Assembly (NCBI RefSeq): GCF_000181495.1
Contig: NZ_ABCF01000010.1
Coordinates: 1 to 64,000 of the forward strand
Direction: 5' to 3'
Source: Bacillus sp. SG-1
GTDB lineage: Bacteria > Bacillota > Bacilli > Bacillales > Bacillaceae_B
Length of the DNA stretch: 64,000 nt
Both the position numbers and the translations under genes were made by a program. A model generated the notes under the pieces. That model was not told where the DNA came from. It ran no database searches and saw only the letters and a program-made list of their open reading frames with translations. Each line of letters starts with the position of its first letter. The first letter of the stretch is position 1. Positions 28,113 through 37,047 of the stretch are shown here, piece by piece.

Positions 28113-28436
28113 ATGGCAGAAGAAAAACATGATTATTATATTGAAATTGCCACAGGAGAAATATCCAGAAGTTCTACCGATTCTCCATGGAATTTTAAAA
28201 TCTCGGCTACGGATGAAGAAATCACAAGGTTAAGGGAAGTATTCGATCAGCAGCATTCTGTTGACTGGCGGAACTTTTACCGAGCCCATACCCCATATCT
28301 TCAATACCACTTTGACAAAGATAATGATGCCTATGACGATAATCTGCTCCATGTCTACCAGATGATTTACACATTAGGCGATGAAGAAGCCAAGAACCAC
28401 ATTAAAAGCATGGGAATATTAACAGATCTGACTTGA
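28113..28436 (+). CDS. hypothetical protein, 107 aa
   Basis: An acidic, soluble protein starting MAEEKHDYYIEIATGEISRS, with a conserved-looking central block RNFYRAHTPYLQYHFD. ATG 28113 has AAGGGGTG 5 nt upstream and is preferred to GTG 28104. I do not recognise the family. It lies between ytkC and ytkD and has its own terminator. Confidence 0.7.
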   Translation: MAEEKHDYYIEIATGEISRSSTDSPWNFKISATDEEITRLREVFDQQHSVDWRNFYRAHTPYLQYHFDKDNDAYDDNLLHVYQMIYTLGDEEAKNHIKSMGILTDLT

Positions 28437-28462
28437 CAGCATTCTTTTGGATGCTGTTTTTT
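28436..28462 (+). terminator. terminator
   Basis: ACAGCAT and ATGCTGT around an 8-nt loop, followed by T6 with one C; begins at the end of the preceding stop codon. Confidence 0.85.
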
Positions 28463-28670
28463 CTATGCTGATACTATAAGAGGAATGAATGTGTTCGAGA
28501 AGAGTAGTATAATGAGTTTTGGATAGGTGAAAAACAGCGCAGGTTCTAACTTTGATTAAGATGTGCTTCTGCAATCGCTCCCTTGCTGCATAGAGGTTTT
28601 CCCACAACCTCAGGAATAAGAATAAAAATGTTAAAATATATGAGAGTTTACATAGAAATGGTGAAATTAA

Positions 28671-29147
28671 ATGGAAAAATTTATAGATTTAAATGGGTAT
28701 GAGGTTCATCTGGAGTTAGGCAGTTCTGAGCTTCCAATGGAACCGAAGCATGTATTGGTAATTGCCCGTCATCAGGGAACCTGGCTTTTAACCGAGCATA
28801 AAGTCCGGGGGCTTGAATTTCCCGGCGGAAAAGCAGAAGAAGGGGAAACGGTTGAACAAGCGGCAGAGAGAGAGTTGTATGAAGAAACCGGTGCAAAAGT
28901 GTTAAGCTTGACCAGGATCGGTACCTATATGGTAAAACAGAATCCACCATTTGCGAAAGCAATCTTTTTTGCCGAAATCGACTTTTTAGAAGGAAAAAAC
29001 GATTACCTGGAAACTGCCGGGCCCCGGCTCTGGAATGGAGATTTCGAGACTGTAAAAGCAGACGGCAGATTCAGCTTTGTAATGAAGGATGATGTGATCA
29101 GTGCTGCACTGAAATTTTTACAAGACCAGGGATATCTGCAAAATTAA
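28671..29147 (+). CDS. ytkD: Nudix nucleoside triphosphate hydrolase
   Basis: The Nudix box GGKAEEGETVEQAAERELYE plus ETG starts near residue 50. B. subtilis YtkD hydrolyses (oxidised) nucleoside triphosphates as an antimutator. Length 158 aa. The ribosome binding site is weak (GGTG about 8 nt upstream of the ATG). A bidirectional terminator separates it from the split permease gene. Confidence 0.9.
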   Translation: MEKFIDLNGYEVHLELGSSELPMEPKHVLVIARHQGTWLLTEHKVRGLEFPGGKAEEGETVEQAAERELYEETGAKVLSLTRIGTYMVKQNPPFAKAIFFAEIDFLEGKNDYLETAGPRLWNGDFETVKADGRFSFVMKDDVISAALKFLQDQGYLQN

Positions 29148-29177
29148 ACGAGGCCTTTGATTATGCCTCGTTTTTTT
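29148..29177. terminator. terminator between ytkD and the ytlD 3' fragment
   Basis: ACGAGGC and GCCTCGT form a stem with T7 on plus and a T-rich end on minus, so it can serve both convergent genes. Confidence 0.88.
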
Positions 29178-29520
29178 ATTTCCTTATTAACTTCTTTTCA
29201 ATAATCTCGACAATTTTATACATAAGCGTAGCAAATACAGCGATGATCAGCAGCGAGAGCAGCACGAGCGAGAAGTTGAATACCTGGAACCCATAAATGA
29301 TCATATAGCCGAGTCCTTTGGCAGAAACAAGGAACTCCCCGACTATGACTCCTACCCAGGACAGGCCGACATTAACTTTCAAAGTGGAGATGATGGTTGG
29401 AAAAGATGCCGGCAGGATGGCCTCTTTGAAAGTTTGGCTTCTGGTTGCCCCGAAGGTTTGCATGACTTTCAGGTAGTTTTGATCAACCTCCCTGAAAGAT
29501 GTATAGACAACGATGGTCGT
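29176..29520 (-). pseudogene. ytlD: 3' part of ytlD, ABC transporter permease, split by the element
   Basis: This fragment encodes the C-terminal 113-114 residues of a BPD-type permease, including the EAA-like loop [19 protein letters not shown] and two membrane spans. Its 5' part is 14 kb away at 43532-43991. Read without the element, codon ATT-AC|G-ACC rejoins the halves in frame to give about 267 aa, normal for this family. As integrated, an open frame continues leftward from ATG 29589 inside the element, giving 23 foreign N-terminal residues. That chimera lacks the first half of the permease and is unlikely to work. Confidence 0.9.
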
Positions 29521-29544
29521 AGGAATTAACGGAATTGTTATACC
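29495..29544. other. left attachment site of the element (core GT at 29519-29520)
   Basis: Chromosomal ytlD sequence ends at the GT core. The element begins AGGAATTAACGGAATTGTTA plus TACC (29521-29544), a 24-bp arm matching, inverted, the arm at the right end at 17 of 24 positions. The junction was fixed by the reading frame of the split gene. Confidence 0.85.
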
Positions 29545-29588
29545 GGAGGGGAAAGAGGACGGAAGCCTTACGGGATACGGGTTCGACA

Positions 29589-31136
29589 TTACTTCGGTGT
29601 AACTGTAACATTCAAATCGAGCGTCCCTGCTTCCGTTTGTTCGATAGTAAATGATATTGATTCGATTAATCTTCGAAGAATGGCGTTTATTTCAGAAGGT
29701 TGCATTTCGTCCCCTGAAAGCAATCGCTCAACGTCTGCCGAAGACCATTGTTGACGACGTTTTTCTTCTTCCGCCTTATCCAGATAAGAAGAGGATTTCT
29801 TTAATTCAGAAATTTGGTTTTCAGCTTTCTTAATCGCTGCTTCTTCCGTGGAAATGTCGTTTTTCAGTTCTTGAATTTCGATCAAATCGTTTTTGAACAT
29901 TTCCTTCACTTTTTCAATTCGACGTTCTGACTTCTCAACAATTTTTTCTTGAATTTCAATCAAACTTTGAAGAGAACTTTCGGTTTGTTGTTCGTTGATT
30001 TCGCTTGGTGAAAATAATTCTTCTTTATATTCCCGCATATATCGAAGTACGGCTTGAAAAACTTCTTCTTCATAAATTCCTTTTGTTGTATCGCAAGCTG
30101 CCGTTCTTGTTTGTGATTTCTTATAGCACTTTGCTAAATGCTCTTTCTTTCCTTTTTGTTTGTAAACGGATTGGCATTTCCCGCAATAAGGGCAACGTAC
30201 CAAACCGGAAAGACGAAAAGAATCTTTTCTTGTTTTACGGTCTTGACGATTGTGAGTTCGTAAACTTGCGATATGCTTCATTATTGCTGCATGTTCTTCT
30301 TCTGTTTTTAGCGGTGTATGATTGCCCCGAACGACTATTGCGGAATCAGGGTCGGGATTCCTTTCGACGTTTCCATTCTTATTCAATTTGTATCGTCCGT
30401 AACAAACAAATCCCAAATGAAAATCATTCAATAAAATCCGTGTGACAACTTCGCTTCTCCATTTTCCCCAATTACCCCGCTTTCTTGGTGTCGGTATCTG
30501 CATTTCATTTAATTTTTCCGCCACTTCCACGCCTGATAGTCCGTCTTTAACATACCATTCAACCATAAGGCGATATATTTTCGCTTGTTCTTCGTCAACT
30601 TCGGCGGTTTTTGTATTCTTATCCCAATAGTAAGGAAACGGCGGATTCCCCGAATGAAGTCGCCCTTCCTTTGCTGCATTAATTTTTCCTTGCTTTAACC
30701 GACGCTTTATCGCTCTATATTCATTTCGAGATATTACCGATTCAAATTCAGAAAGCATAATGTCGCCTTCATCTTCCCAATTATATGAACGGGAAGGGGT
30801 CAACAATATTGTACCGCTTTCTTCAAACGCTTCTTGTATAATACCGGCTTCAATTTGGCTTCCCCTTGACAATCTATCTTGAGCAACGACCAATACGGCG
30901 TCAAACTTTCCTTGTTCGATCATTGGCAGCAATGATTTGAAAACGGGTCTACCTTCGATTGAATCACCGCTGCCGATTTCTTCATACCAAGTAACGTTAT
31001 TGAACCCGTTGGAAGAAACATATTCCTTTAATTGTTGGCGGTGCTTAGAAAGAGTGTCTTCTTGGTTTGCGTCTTCCCGTGACTTTCGTAAATAAACCGC
31101 TATGCTTGCGTCTTTGTCGAGTCGTTTTGTTGCCAT
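29589..31136 (-). CDS. large serine recombinase (integrase)
   Basis: The N-terminal resolvase domain (about residues 10-150) has the nucleophile region VYLRKSRED (Ser at about 19) and [14 protein letters not shown] recombinase domain follows, then a zinc ribbon CPYCGKC...C...C, a coiled coil (about 390-470) and a short tail. It should catalyse directional attP x attB recombination and, with a directionality factor, excision. The stop lies about 45 bp from the left arm of the att site. ATG 31136 is preferred: GGAAGG lies 12-13 nt upstream, whereas ATG 31148 is too close. Expression is probably repressed by the CI-like protein. Confidence 0.95.
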   Translation of the reverse strand: MATKRLDKDASIAVYLRKSREDANQEDTLSKHRQQLKEYVSSNGFNNVTWYEEIGSGDSIEGRPVFKSLLPMIEQGKFDAVLVVAQDRLSRGSQIEAGIIQEAFEESGTILLTPSRSYNWEDEGDIMLSEFESVISRNEYRAIKRRLKQGKINAAKEGRLHSGNPPFPYYWDKNTKTAEVDEEQAKIYRLMVEWYVKDGLSGVEVAEKLNEMQIPTPRKRGNWGKWRSEVVTRILLNDFHLGFVCYGRYKLNKNGNVERNPDPDSAIVVRGNHTPLKTEEEHAAIMKHIASLRTHNRQDRKTRKDSFRLSGLVRCPYCGKCQSVYKQKGKKEHLAKCYKKSQTRTAACDTTKGIYEEEVFQAVLRYMREYKEELFSPSEINEQQTESSLQSLIEIQEKIVEKSERRIEKVKEMFKNDLIEIQELKNDISTEEAAIKKAENQISELKKSSSYLDKAEEEKRRQQWSSADVERLLSGDEMQPSEINAILRRLIESISFTIEQTEAGTLDLNVTVTPK

Positions 31137-31171
31137 TATTTTAATCATTCCTTCCGTGTTAGTTTATACAA

Positions 31172-31209
31172 AGTATAATAAAAATTACGGGATAGCGCAA
31201 TAGCGTAAT
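31172..31209 (-). promoter_or_regulatory. recombinase promoter overlapped by an operator-like site
   Basis: On the minus strand TTGCGC (31200-31195) is followed after 17 nt by TATACT (31177-31172). The plus-strand text ACGGGATAGCGCAATAGCGT (from 31187) covers the -35 box and resembles the sites near the repressor gene. Confidence 0.6.
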
Positions 31210-31388
31210 AAGTTCAAGGATAGTCCTTACTAAATTTTGTGGTACAAATATGCCCTTTTGTGACAATGGTTACAGCAGTAGTTATAAAAAAATATGAAAA
31301 TATAAAAAGTTTTCGGCATTTTTTTACTTTTGAATTTTATAATTTTGTAGAATAAAGGGGACTTAAATAAAAGAGAGGAGAAATTTAC

Positions 31389-31826
31389 ATGTTTGGTTAC
31401 ACTTGGACACAAACAATACCGTACATATCACTTGTGTTTTCAGCGTTGGCATTACTGATTAGTTTTTGGAAGTTCTTTTTTGATATGGTTGACCGACGAA
31501 GAAGAATTAAGAAAGAGAAAGAAGAACAAATAGAAGCACTAAAGGCAAAAGTATTGGTAGAGGTACAAAAGCCATATCTTATTATTTCGAACAATAGTGA
31601 CAATCCTGCCAACATAGGTAAAATACTGATTGACGACTTGGGGTGGGATCAGTCCGGTCTGTTTATTGTTGATGAACCCTCCTCAATTGGAAAAAGGCAG
31701 ACAAGGCAATTTAAGATGGCGGCAAGTGCTAATACGCCTTATCCTACAAGCGTGACAATAAAGTATGCAGACGAATATTCGAGAAAGCATATGCAGGGAA
31801 TGCACGAAGAAGAATTTGAAGTATAA
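31389..31826 (+). CDS. hypothetical single-span membrane protein, 145 aa
   Basis: One membrane span near residues 10-30 is followed by a basic, charged helical stretch (MVDRRRRIKKEKEEQIEALK) and a C-terminal domain with beta-like content. GAGAGGAG precedes the ATG. No family recognised. It is read away from the recombinase and followed by the gene-poor zone. A role in the host cell envelope or phage exclusion is only a guess. Confidence 0.7.
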   Translation: MFGYTWTQTIPYISLVFSALALLISFWKFFFDMVDRRRRIKKEKEEQIEALKAKVLVEVQKPYLIISNNSDNPANIGKILIDDLGWDQSGLFIVDEPSSIGKRQTRQFKMAASANTPYPTSVTIKYADEYSRKHMQGMHEEEFEV

Positions 31827-31829
31827 AGA

Positions 31830-32914
31830 ACTTGGGTCGTCCGTCTGGACGGCTCTTTCGTTTGGATTTGTTTTTTAAGGCGATATAAGGCGAAGCGAAG
31901 TCGGTCAGGGCGAAATCAAGGCGAAAGGGTTGCGCCAATAAATATGAAACCTTGTCGTCCTTGCAGCGATTTAAAGCGGAATATAAACGATATTTATGTC
32001 TTGTAAGGAAGTTGTTCGTATGGTTGTCGGAGGGGTAACGGGAAGGAAACGGAAGAGAAGGGAGTTAGGGGAACGATAGTGGAACGTTGGTTGTTCGCTT
32101 GCCCCCAACATTTTGAAAAATTTATAAGTTCGTTTTGATAGCCTTTTGAGCGGCTGAATGCCCCCCGTCCCCCTTGTGTACCCCCGAACGAAATCAGCAA
32201 TTTAGACCTTATCATTCGCTTATCTTTCATTGGCTGACGCTTCTTTCGTCTCGTCTTTACCATAATCGTCAGAACCATTATATGAATCTATACCGTAATT
32301 AATTATTCATTCGGTTGTATGCTCGTTGATTGACCTGTTTTGCAGGTGTTACATATACGACAAATAAAGATTATTAGATAGGCATACACGACGAATTCCA
32401 AGCGGAAGAATGAGGGTTGAAGGCAGCGACCTATTTCCCTTTCGTCGTATATTCTTAATTCCACGACAAATATATTTATAGAAACCGAAGGGAATAATTG
32501 CGGAAATCTGGACGGAATTCAAGCGATCAATTGTCGGCAGCTTTGTCCGGTTATGGTTACAATGTCATATATTCGAAGGTTGCCGTAAGTATTGGCACGA
32601 TAGGGAATGTTCGGGTTTGAATATCGATAGTGTAAATTTACACCTTTGGACACGTTCGGAACGGGTAGCGGATATTTTAAGCGTAATTCAACGTAATTAA
32701 AATATTACATTGTACGGATTCAGTTCGAATTCTTGTCGATTTAACGCCGCACTAAACACGCATTCAGGGCATTGATTTCGACTTTATTTCGCTTGTATAA
32801 CGTCTTCCCTTCATTCGAAAGGCAAATGTCCTGCAACGATTCTTGACCGCCCTATCCGGTAAATAAGGACGCCTATATTAAACGAAAAGGGCTTCATAGA
32901 TAACGTTATAGAAA
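31830..32914. other. 1.1-kb gene-poor stretch of the element
   Basis: No frame of useful size with a ribosome binding site was found on either strand. The stretch holds a CGAC-type motif repeated four times (32354-32471) and a perfect 14-bp palindrome GTGTAAATTTACAC (32630-32643). A replication origin, packaging signal or untranslated RNA would fit. It could also be a decayed gene. Confidence 0.5.
32354..32471. repeat. four copies of an ACGACRAAT-type motif
   Basis: TATACGACAAAT (32354), ATACACGACGAAT (32384), AATATACGACGAA on the minus strand (32453-32441) and CCACGACAAAT (32461). The spacing is uneven. Confidence 0.4.
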
Positions 32915-32958
32915 CAAAAAAAGTCCCCTATCACGTCAATAATGACGCAATAAGGGAC
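32915..32958 (-). terminator. minus-strand terminator of the left element operon
   Basis: GTCCC(CTATCACGTCA) folds onto (TGACGCAATAA)GGGAC with an inner CGTCA/TGACG stem; the minus-strand transcript ends in seven T. It lies downstream of the 52-aa gene and the sigma-like gene. Confidence 0.85.
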
Positions 32959-33062
32959 GGTTAAAAGGGAACGTATAATTGGAAAAAAGATAATTGTAAG
33001 GCGAAGAAAACCGCCTATAAAATAATTATTGCAAGGGACGAAAATACAATGATTCTTGACGG

Positions 33063-33221
33063 TTACTTTTCAACCCGCCGATATTTTGAATACTTGGCAA
33101 GCATTTCCTTGATTCCCTGTCGCTTCTTCCTTATTTTTTCCCGTTCCTCTTTCGGAATGAATGGAATGACATTTGTTTTTGGTCGCTCATAATCGTACAT
33201 TGAAAAATCAAATTCCTGCAT
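33063..33221 (-). CDS. small basic hypothetical protein, 52 aa
   Basis: ATG 33221 has AAAGGGGGA 6 nt upstream. The product starts MQEFDFSMYDYERPKTNVIP and has a Lys/Arg-rich helical C-terminus (EREKIRKKRQGIKEML). No family recognised. It follows the sigma-like gene on the same strand after about 300 bp. Confidence 0.55.
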   Translation of the reverse strand: MQEFDFSMYDYERPKTNVIPFIPKEEREKIRKKRQGIKEMLAKYSKYRRVEK

Positions 33222-33527
33222 AATTGTCCCCCTTTCGAAAAAATAGTCCTCACTATACATTGTGGTATAATTTCGCCTTATTGTGACGAAATAAAGCAAC
33301 GAAAAAAAATAAAACTTTTTTTGAAAAAATGCCCCAATCGCTCATCTTTGTTCGAATAAATAAATGAAAAACAAAACGCAAAATAATATATACATACGCC
33401 CTATACTATCGCCCTTATCGCCAAACCATTATCTTTCCCTTATTACGCTAATGATTAATGATAGAGATATAGAGAGGAAGAAGGGGAAGAATTGTCCCCC
33501 GCTGTTACAATGTGAAATAGATTGCAC

Positions 33528-34274
33528 TTACTGGAAAGGGTTATACTCTGCCATTTTGTTGCGAATCTTTTCAAGCGTTCTCTTCGCCTTTTTGTGGTCG
33601 GATAATCCGCAAGTCCTCGCAAGTTCACGGAAGGACGCTTCGGGATTTTCGTTCATTGCAGCAAGAAGACGTCTTTCCTCTTCATTCAATTTTTCGCTTT
33701 CCATTATCCCCGCAACAAGGTCTTTTGCTTCCGCCCTTTCTTCCATTGTTGAACGTGCTGCAATAATAACGCCCTGAAATATTTTCCCTTCGTGATGTTC
33801 CTCAAATGGAACGGCTTCCTTTTCGAATTTTATCTGTTTGTTGGTTTGACCTGATTCCCGCCTTACAACGTCCAATGCTCGCATTTGTAATGCCTGTTTG
33901 AATGTTTCATAGAAAGTATATCGATCATTCGTCTTTCCTTTGGGAAGAAGGCGAATCAGTTCTTCAATAAAAATCGATTCAAAATCATGGCGGCTTACAC
34001 GATATCCTGAAAACCGTCGTTCGTAATATTCCGCCGTCTTTTGAATTTCCGCCCTCTTTCCGGTTATAGGATTTCCCCAAAGAAGGGACAACAACCTTCC
34101 CGCTTGCTTTGTTTCCCTTGCGGAATGGTAAGCGTTTTCTACTTCCCAAATGAACTTTATTTTCTCCTGTGAATATTTCGACCGCAAACGAAGTTCCTGT
34201 GCTTCTTCCGAAGCAGGGTCAAGGATTCCTTTCACTTCTTCGCCACGTACAATTATTAATGCTCTGTTTTCCAT
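33528..34274 (-). CDS. sigma-70-like protein of the element
   Basis: The 248-aa protein has a region-2-like segment (about residues 95-150: DFESIFIEELIRLLPKG, then an ALDVVRRES stretch) and a C-terminal helix-turn-helix like region 4 (about 195-245: ERRLLAAMNENPEASFRELA). AAAGGGGGC precedes the ATG. I infer an element-encoded alternative sigma factor or sigma-like activator for its own promoters. Conservation of region 2 is weak, so another DNA-binding role is possible. About 320 bp of non-coding DNA separates it from the divergent HTH gene. Confidence 0.5.
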   Translation of the reverse strand: MENRALIIVRGEEVKGILDPASEEAQELRLRSKYSQEKIKFIWEVENAYHSARETKQAGRLLSLLWGNPITGKRAEIQKTAEYYERRFSGYRVSRHDFESIFIEELIRLLPKGKTNDRYTFYETFKQALQMRALDVVRRESGQTNKQIKFEKEAVPFEEHHEGKIFQGVIIAARSTMEERAEAKDLVAGIMESEKLNEEERRLLAAMNENPEASFRELARTCGLSDHKKAKRTLEKIRNKMAEYNPFQ

Positions 34275-34382
34275 ATATACTGCCCCCTTTGTTGTAGAGT
34301 GCTGAAACCTTTTCTCTAAATGTGGGCAAAAGGTGAAGGTTTGTTACGTTGCCTTTACTTCGTAATTGGTCGAAAGGGGGCG

Positions 34383-34446
34383 TTGACAAGGACTATTTAA
34401 GATTTTTATTACTTTTTCAAGAAAAATTCGTAATGGAACTTGTCAA
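34383..34446. promoter_or_regulatory. divergent control region with TTGACAAG inverted repeat
   Basis: TTGACAAG (34383-34390) and CTTGTCAA (34439-34446) form a perfect inverted pair 48 bp apart. Each contains a -35-like TTGACA facing inward. It lies between the sigma-like gene and the small HTH gene. I see no gene in 34275-34597. Confidence 0.45.
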
Positions 34447-34597
34447 AACGTCTTACAGCTTAATTGAATATTGAAGGCGGATAAAGCGGCACGTCTTCAA
34501 CGGTTGCCATAAAATTTGCCCTACTTTCTCCGCTGCCGCTTGCGGGTTACATATAGCGACAACACAGCTATAAATACCATTTTCGGGGGTGTGAAAC

Positions 34598-34843
34598 TTG
34601 GAAGATTTCAGAATGAGCGGAAAGACATTGCGAATCTTGCGGGTACTATTCGAACTTAGTCAGGAAGACGTTTCAAAAATCCTGAATAAACAAACAAATA
34701 CAACGGTTTCTTTTGTTGAAACAGGAAAGCGTACTTTGACGAAGAAAGACACGGCAATTCTTATTCAGAAACTTGATATAACAATGCGTGATTTGATGAC
34801 GGTTCAAAAGACGATTAGAACAATCAGAAAGAAGGGCGAATAA
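34598..34843 (+). CDS. small XRE-type HTH regulator, 81 aa
   Basis: The helix-turn-helix covers about residues 8-60: MSGKTLRILRVLFELSQEDV, then a recognition-like NTTVSFVETGKRTL. The TTG start follows GGGGGTGTG. It is the first gene of the rightward operon and probably acts on the divergent region upstream. Confidence 0.7.
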   Translation: MEDFRMSGKTLRILRVLFELSQEDVSKILNKQTNTTVSFVETGKRTLTKKDTAILIQKLDITMRDLMTVQKTIRTIRKKGE

Positions 34844-34877
34844 TTCACTTAGGTTGTGAAGTTATCAACGGGGGGTT

Positions 34878-34976
34878 GTGAAATATCAAGGAAGGGACAT
34901 TGTGAAACGTATTTCACAAGAACTAGAAAGAGATATTGAACTAGAACCAAGTAACGAAAACCAAGAACAAGAATAA
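34878..34976 (+). CDS. possible small protein, 32 aa
   Basis: GTG 34878 follows GGGGGG. A second GTG at 34902 follows AAGGAAGGGAC and would give 24 aa ending ELEPSNENQEQE. It is Glu/Gln-rich and sits between the HTH gene and the next frame. It may be only a leader. Confidence 0.35.
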   Translation: MKYQGRDIVKRISQELERDIELEPSNENQEQE

Positions 34977-34990
34977 AAGGGGTGTGTGAA

Positions 34991-35236
34991 TTGGGATTCT
35001 TTAAGAAAGATAGACTTCCAACAATGGAAGAGATTAACGCCAAATATGAACGGGTTGCGGAAGGTATTACAAAAGATTGTCGTTCATTAGAAGCAGCAAA
35101 GGCGAAATATCCAGACGCCGAACGAATACTTCAAGAAACATTTTTGTTGTTCAGAATATTCCAAGTCGTGAATGACGGTCTTGATCGATTAGAAAAGCAA
35201 ATTGAACACTATCAAAATGATAAGGGGGACGTATAA
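34991..35236 (+). CDS. hypothetical helical protein, 81 aa
   Basis: TTG 34991 has AAGGGGTG 6 nt upstream (an in-frame GTG lies at 34982). The product starts MGFFKKDRLPTMEEINAKYE and looks fully helical. Its stop abuts the next ATG (TAA-ATG), so the pair is translationally coupled. No family recognised. Confidence 0.65.
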   Translation: MGFFKKDRLPTMEEINAKYERVAEGITKDCRSLEAAKAKYPDAERILQETFLLFRIFQVVNDGLDRLEKQIEHYQNDKGDV

Positions 35237-35920
35237 ATGAAATTCTTCAAAGATATCCAAGAAGCGAAAGGAAAATATAATGAGCGATTGAACACGCTGC
35301 AAGCACAAAAGGCGGAACTGGAAGCGGAACTTGCCGACATTGTGGAAGAGTATGAAACGAAACTTGAAAAAGATGCGCTTGGACTTGCGGATTTCAAGGA
35401 CGAAGCCAAACTTGAAAAGGAGATTGACGACAAGAAAACCAAAATTGAAAAAGTAGAACAAAAGATTGCTATTGTCAGAAAGGGACGCAATCAGGCGTTC
35501 ATCAATCAAATTCCGGTATTGAAGGAACGGAAGCAAAAAGAATTTGAATCGGTAGAAGAGGAATGGAATGACGGTGTTGAAGAGTTGCAGAAAGCAAAAG
35601 CGGAATTTCTTCTTGCGCTCTACAACCTGCATGAACTTCGAAACAAAGGGAACGAGGTCAAAGGTGAATTTGTTCGACTGATGGAAGAATTCGACCCTGA
35701 AAGCAACGAAGCGAAGTCGGGCGGTCAGTTTATGACATTCAAATCGTTTGAAGAACTGCCAATGTCCCCGAATCCTTCTTATTTCGGAAAAGATATTGCT
35801 CTTCAAAAAGCGTTCTCTTTGCCTTCATGGGCGGCAACCGACGCAATAAACGGAAGCCTTCCGAAATGGGTTAGTCATTATGCAGCAACGGGCGAAATCA
35901 AGTTTGACGACAAAAAATAA
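35237..35920 (+). CDS. coiled-coil hypothetical protein, 227 aa
   Basis: A long heptad-like region (about residues 10-150, rich in E, K, A, L) is followed by a compact C-terminal part with several prolines and aromatics (SFEELPMSPNPSYFG). Soluble, no signal peptide. No family recognised. A scaffold or structural role would fit the coiled coil but is only inference. The preceding and following genes are read in the same direction with short gaps. Confidence 0.7.
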   Translation: MKFFKDIQEAKGKYNERLNTLQAQKAELEAELADIVEEYETKLEKDALGLADFKDEAKLEKEIDDKKTKIEKVEQKIAIVRKGRNQAFINQIPVLKERKQKEFESVEEEWNDGVEELQKAKAEFLLALYNLHELRNKGNEVKGEFVRLMEEFDPESNEAKSGGQFMTFKSFEELPMSPNPSYFGKDIALQKAFSLPSWAATDAINGSLPKWVSHYAATGEIKFDDKK

Positions 35921-35939
35921 TTGCAGGGGTTGATTCGAA

Positions 35940-36485
35940 TTGATCGACGTGACGGAACAATTATTATATCCCAATCAAGAAGAACCGGATTTGCATAAGG
36001 AAGAAGTAAGGGAGATTATCGAACCGAAAATTGAACATGCTCTATCTTTGTTGAACAATAGTCAGCCGAACGACGTATTCAAAATTGCAAAGGTAACAAA
36101 ATTGCCCGTTCGTACTATACGAAGGTTGGAAGCGGGGAAAAGTCCTTTTGTTGAACGACCGAAGCATTTAAACGTAATTAGTTTTCCTGAACTAAAGGCG
36201 AAAGAAATGAAGAATAAGCGTGTGGAAAATCAAAGTTTGCTTCTTGAACGAAGTCAGCAAAGGTTAGAACGGCTAAAGGCGTTTGAAATTGAAAAAGCTG
36301 CCCGTCGTGAAGAAGTATCCAAAGAATATAAATTGCGGTTGAAGAAAGCGAAAATCAGGCAAGCGAAAAATATGCTCTTAGCTGAACAAGAATTTACGCC
36401 TGAATATATTGCAAAGATTTGCGGCTTGCAGAATATTGATGTTCGAAGGATTAGAAAAGAATTACGGAAGGGGGCGATTATATGA
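35940..36485 (+). CDS. DNA-binding-like protein with two HTH segments, 181 aa
   Basis: Two helix-turn-helix-like segments are visible: VFKIAKVTKLPVRTIRRLEA (about residue 45) and FTPEYIAKICGLQNIDVRRI (about 150). A basic coiled-coil linker joins them. The TTG start is 11 nt after AGGGG. The stop overlaps the next ATG (ATGA). It could be a transcription factor or a DNA-organising protein of the element. Confidence 0.6.
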   Translation: MIDVTEQLLYPNQEEPDLHKEEVREIIEPKIEHALSLLNNSQPNDVFKIAKVTKLPVRTIRRLEAGKSPFVERPKHLNVISFPELKAKEMKNKRVENQSLLLERSQQRLERLKAFEIEKAARREEVSKEYKLRLKKAKIRQAKNMLLAEQEFTPEYIAKICGLQNIDVRRIRKELRKGAII

Positions 36486-36724
36486 AGTTTGACAATGGTA
36501 AAGCACCGTTTCACGATATTGCGGAAGGTTACAAGAAGGACGGACACGAAGACACAAAAAAGCAGATTCAGGACACGGAGAAAAACAACATTTCCCAAAC
36601 GGACAGACTTCGAAAGTTGGACGTTGATTCCCTGAATCCTATGCAATTATTAATGCTTGGTTTTGATGACCTGGCACAAAAGAAAATAAAGGAAAGCACT
36701 TATAACGAAATTGAAAATAGATAA
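36482..36724 (+). CDS. hypothetical protein, 80 aa
   Basis: A hydrophilic, charged protein starting MKFDNGKAPFHDIAEGYKKD, with a short conserved-looking NPMQLLMLGFDDLAQ block near the end. Coupled to the upstream gene by a 4-bp ATGA overlap. No family recognised. Confidence 0.6.
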   Translation: MKFDNGKAPFHDIAEGYKKDGHEDTKKQIQDTEKNNISQTDRLRKLDVDSLNPMQLLMLGFDDLAQKKIKESTYNEIENR

Positions 36725-36879
36725 CTTTGACCAACGACAGGAATTCGGGTTATCTGCTATTAAGGTATGATTCCCTTCAAACTCTTTATCTTGTTAGTAT
36801 GGCACTTTTTCTTGTCGAAGGTCATTGAACGGAGCGGCTTAGGTCGTCCCTTATTTTTGTATAGAAGGGGGTTATTGTT

Positions 36880-37044
36880 ATGGACGAAGAACAACGCTAT
36901 TTCGAATTGAAACTTGAATTATTGTTTCGAAAATTAGAAGAAATGGACAAAGCGGCTTATAAATACAATCAGAAATCGGACTATAAAACAGTTCCAACCA
37001 ACCTATATTATAAGCGACAAAAACGATTAAAGAAGGGGGTGTAA
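36880..37044 (+). CDS. small hypothetical protein, 54 aa
   Basis: ATG 36880 follows GAAGGGGG by 8 nt. The product starts MDEEQRYFELKLELLFRKLE and ends with a basic KRQKRLKKGV tail. It lies 3 bp upstream of the terminase-like gene, in one operon. Confidence 0.6.
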   Translation: MDEEQRYFELKLELLFRKLEEMDKAAYKYNQKSDYKTVPTNLYYKRQKRLKKGV

Positions 37045-37047
37045 TAG

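Noticed and set aside
33364-33777. 137-aa plus-strand frame
   Set aside because: It lies antisense to the sigma-like gene, which has a ribosome binding site and HTH-like content.
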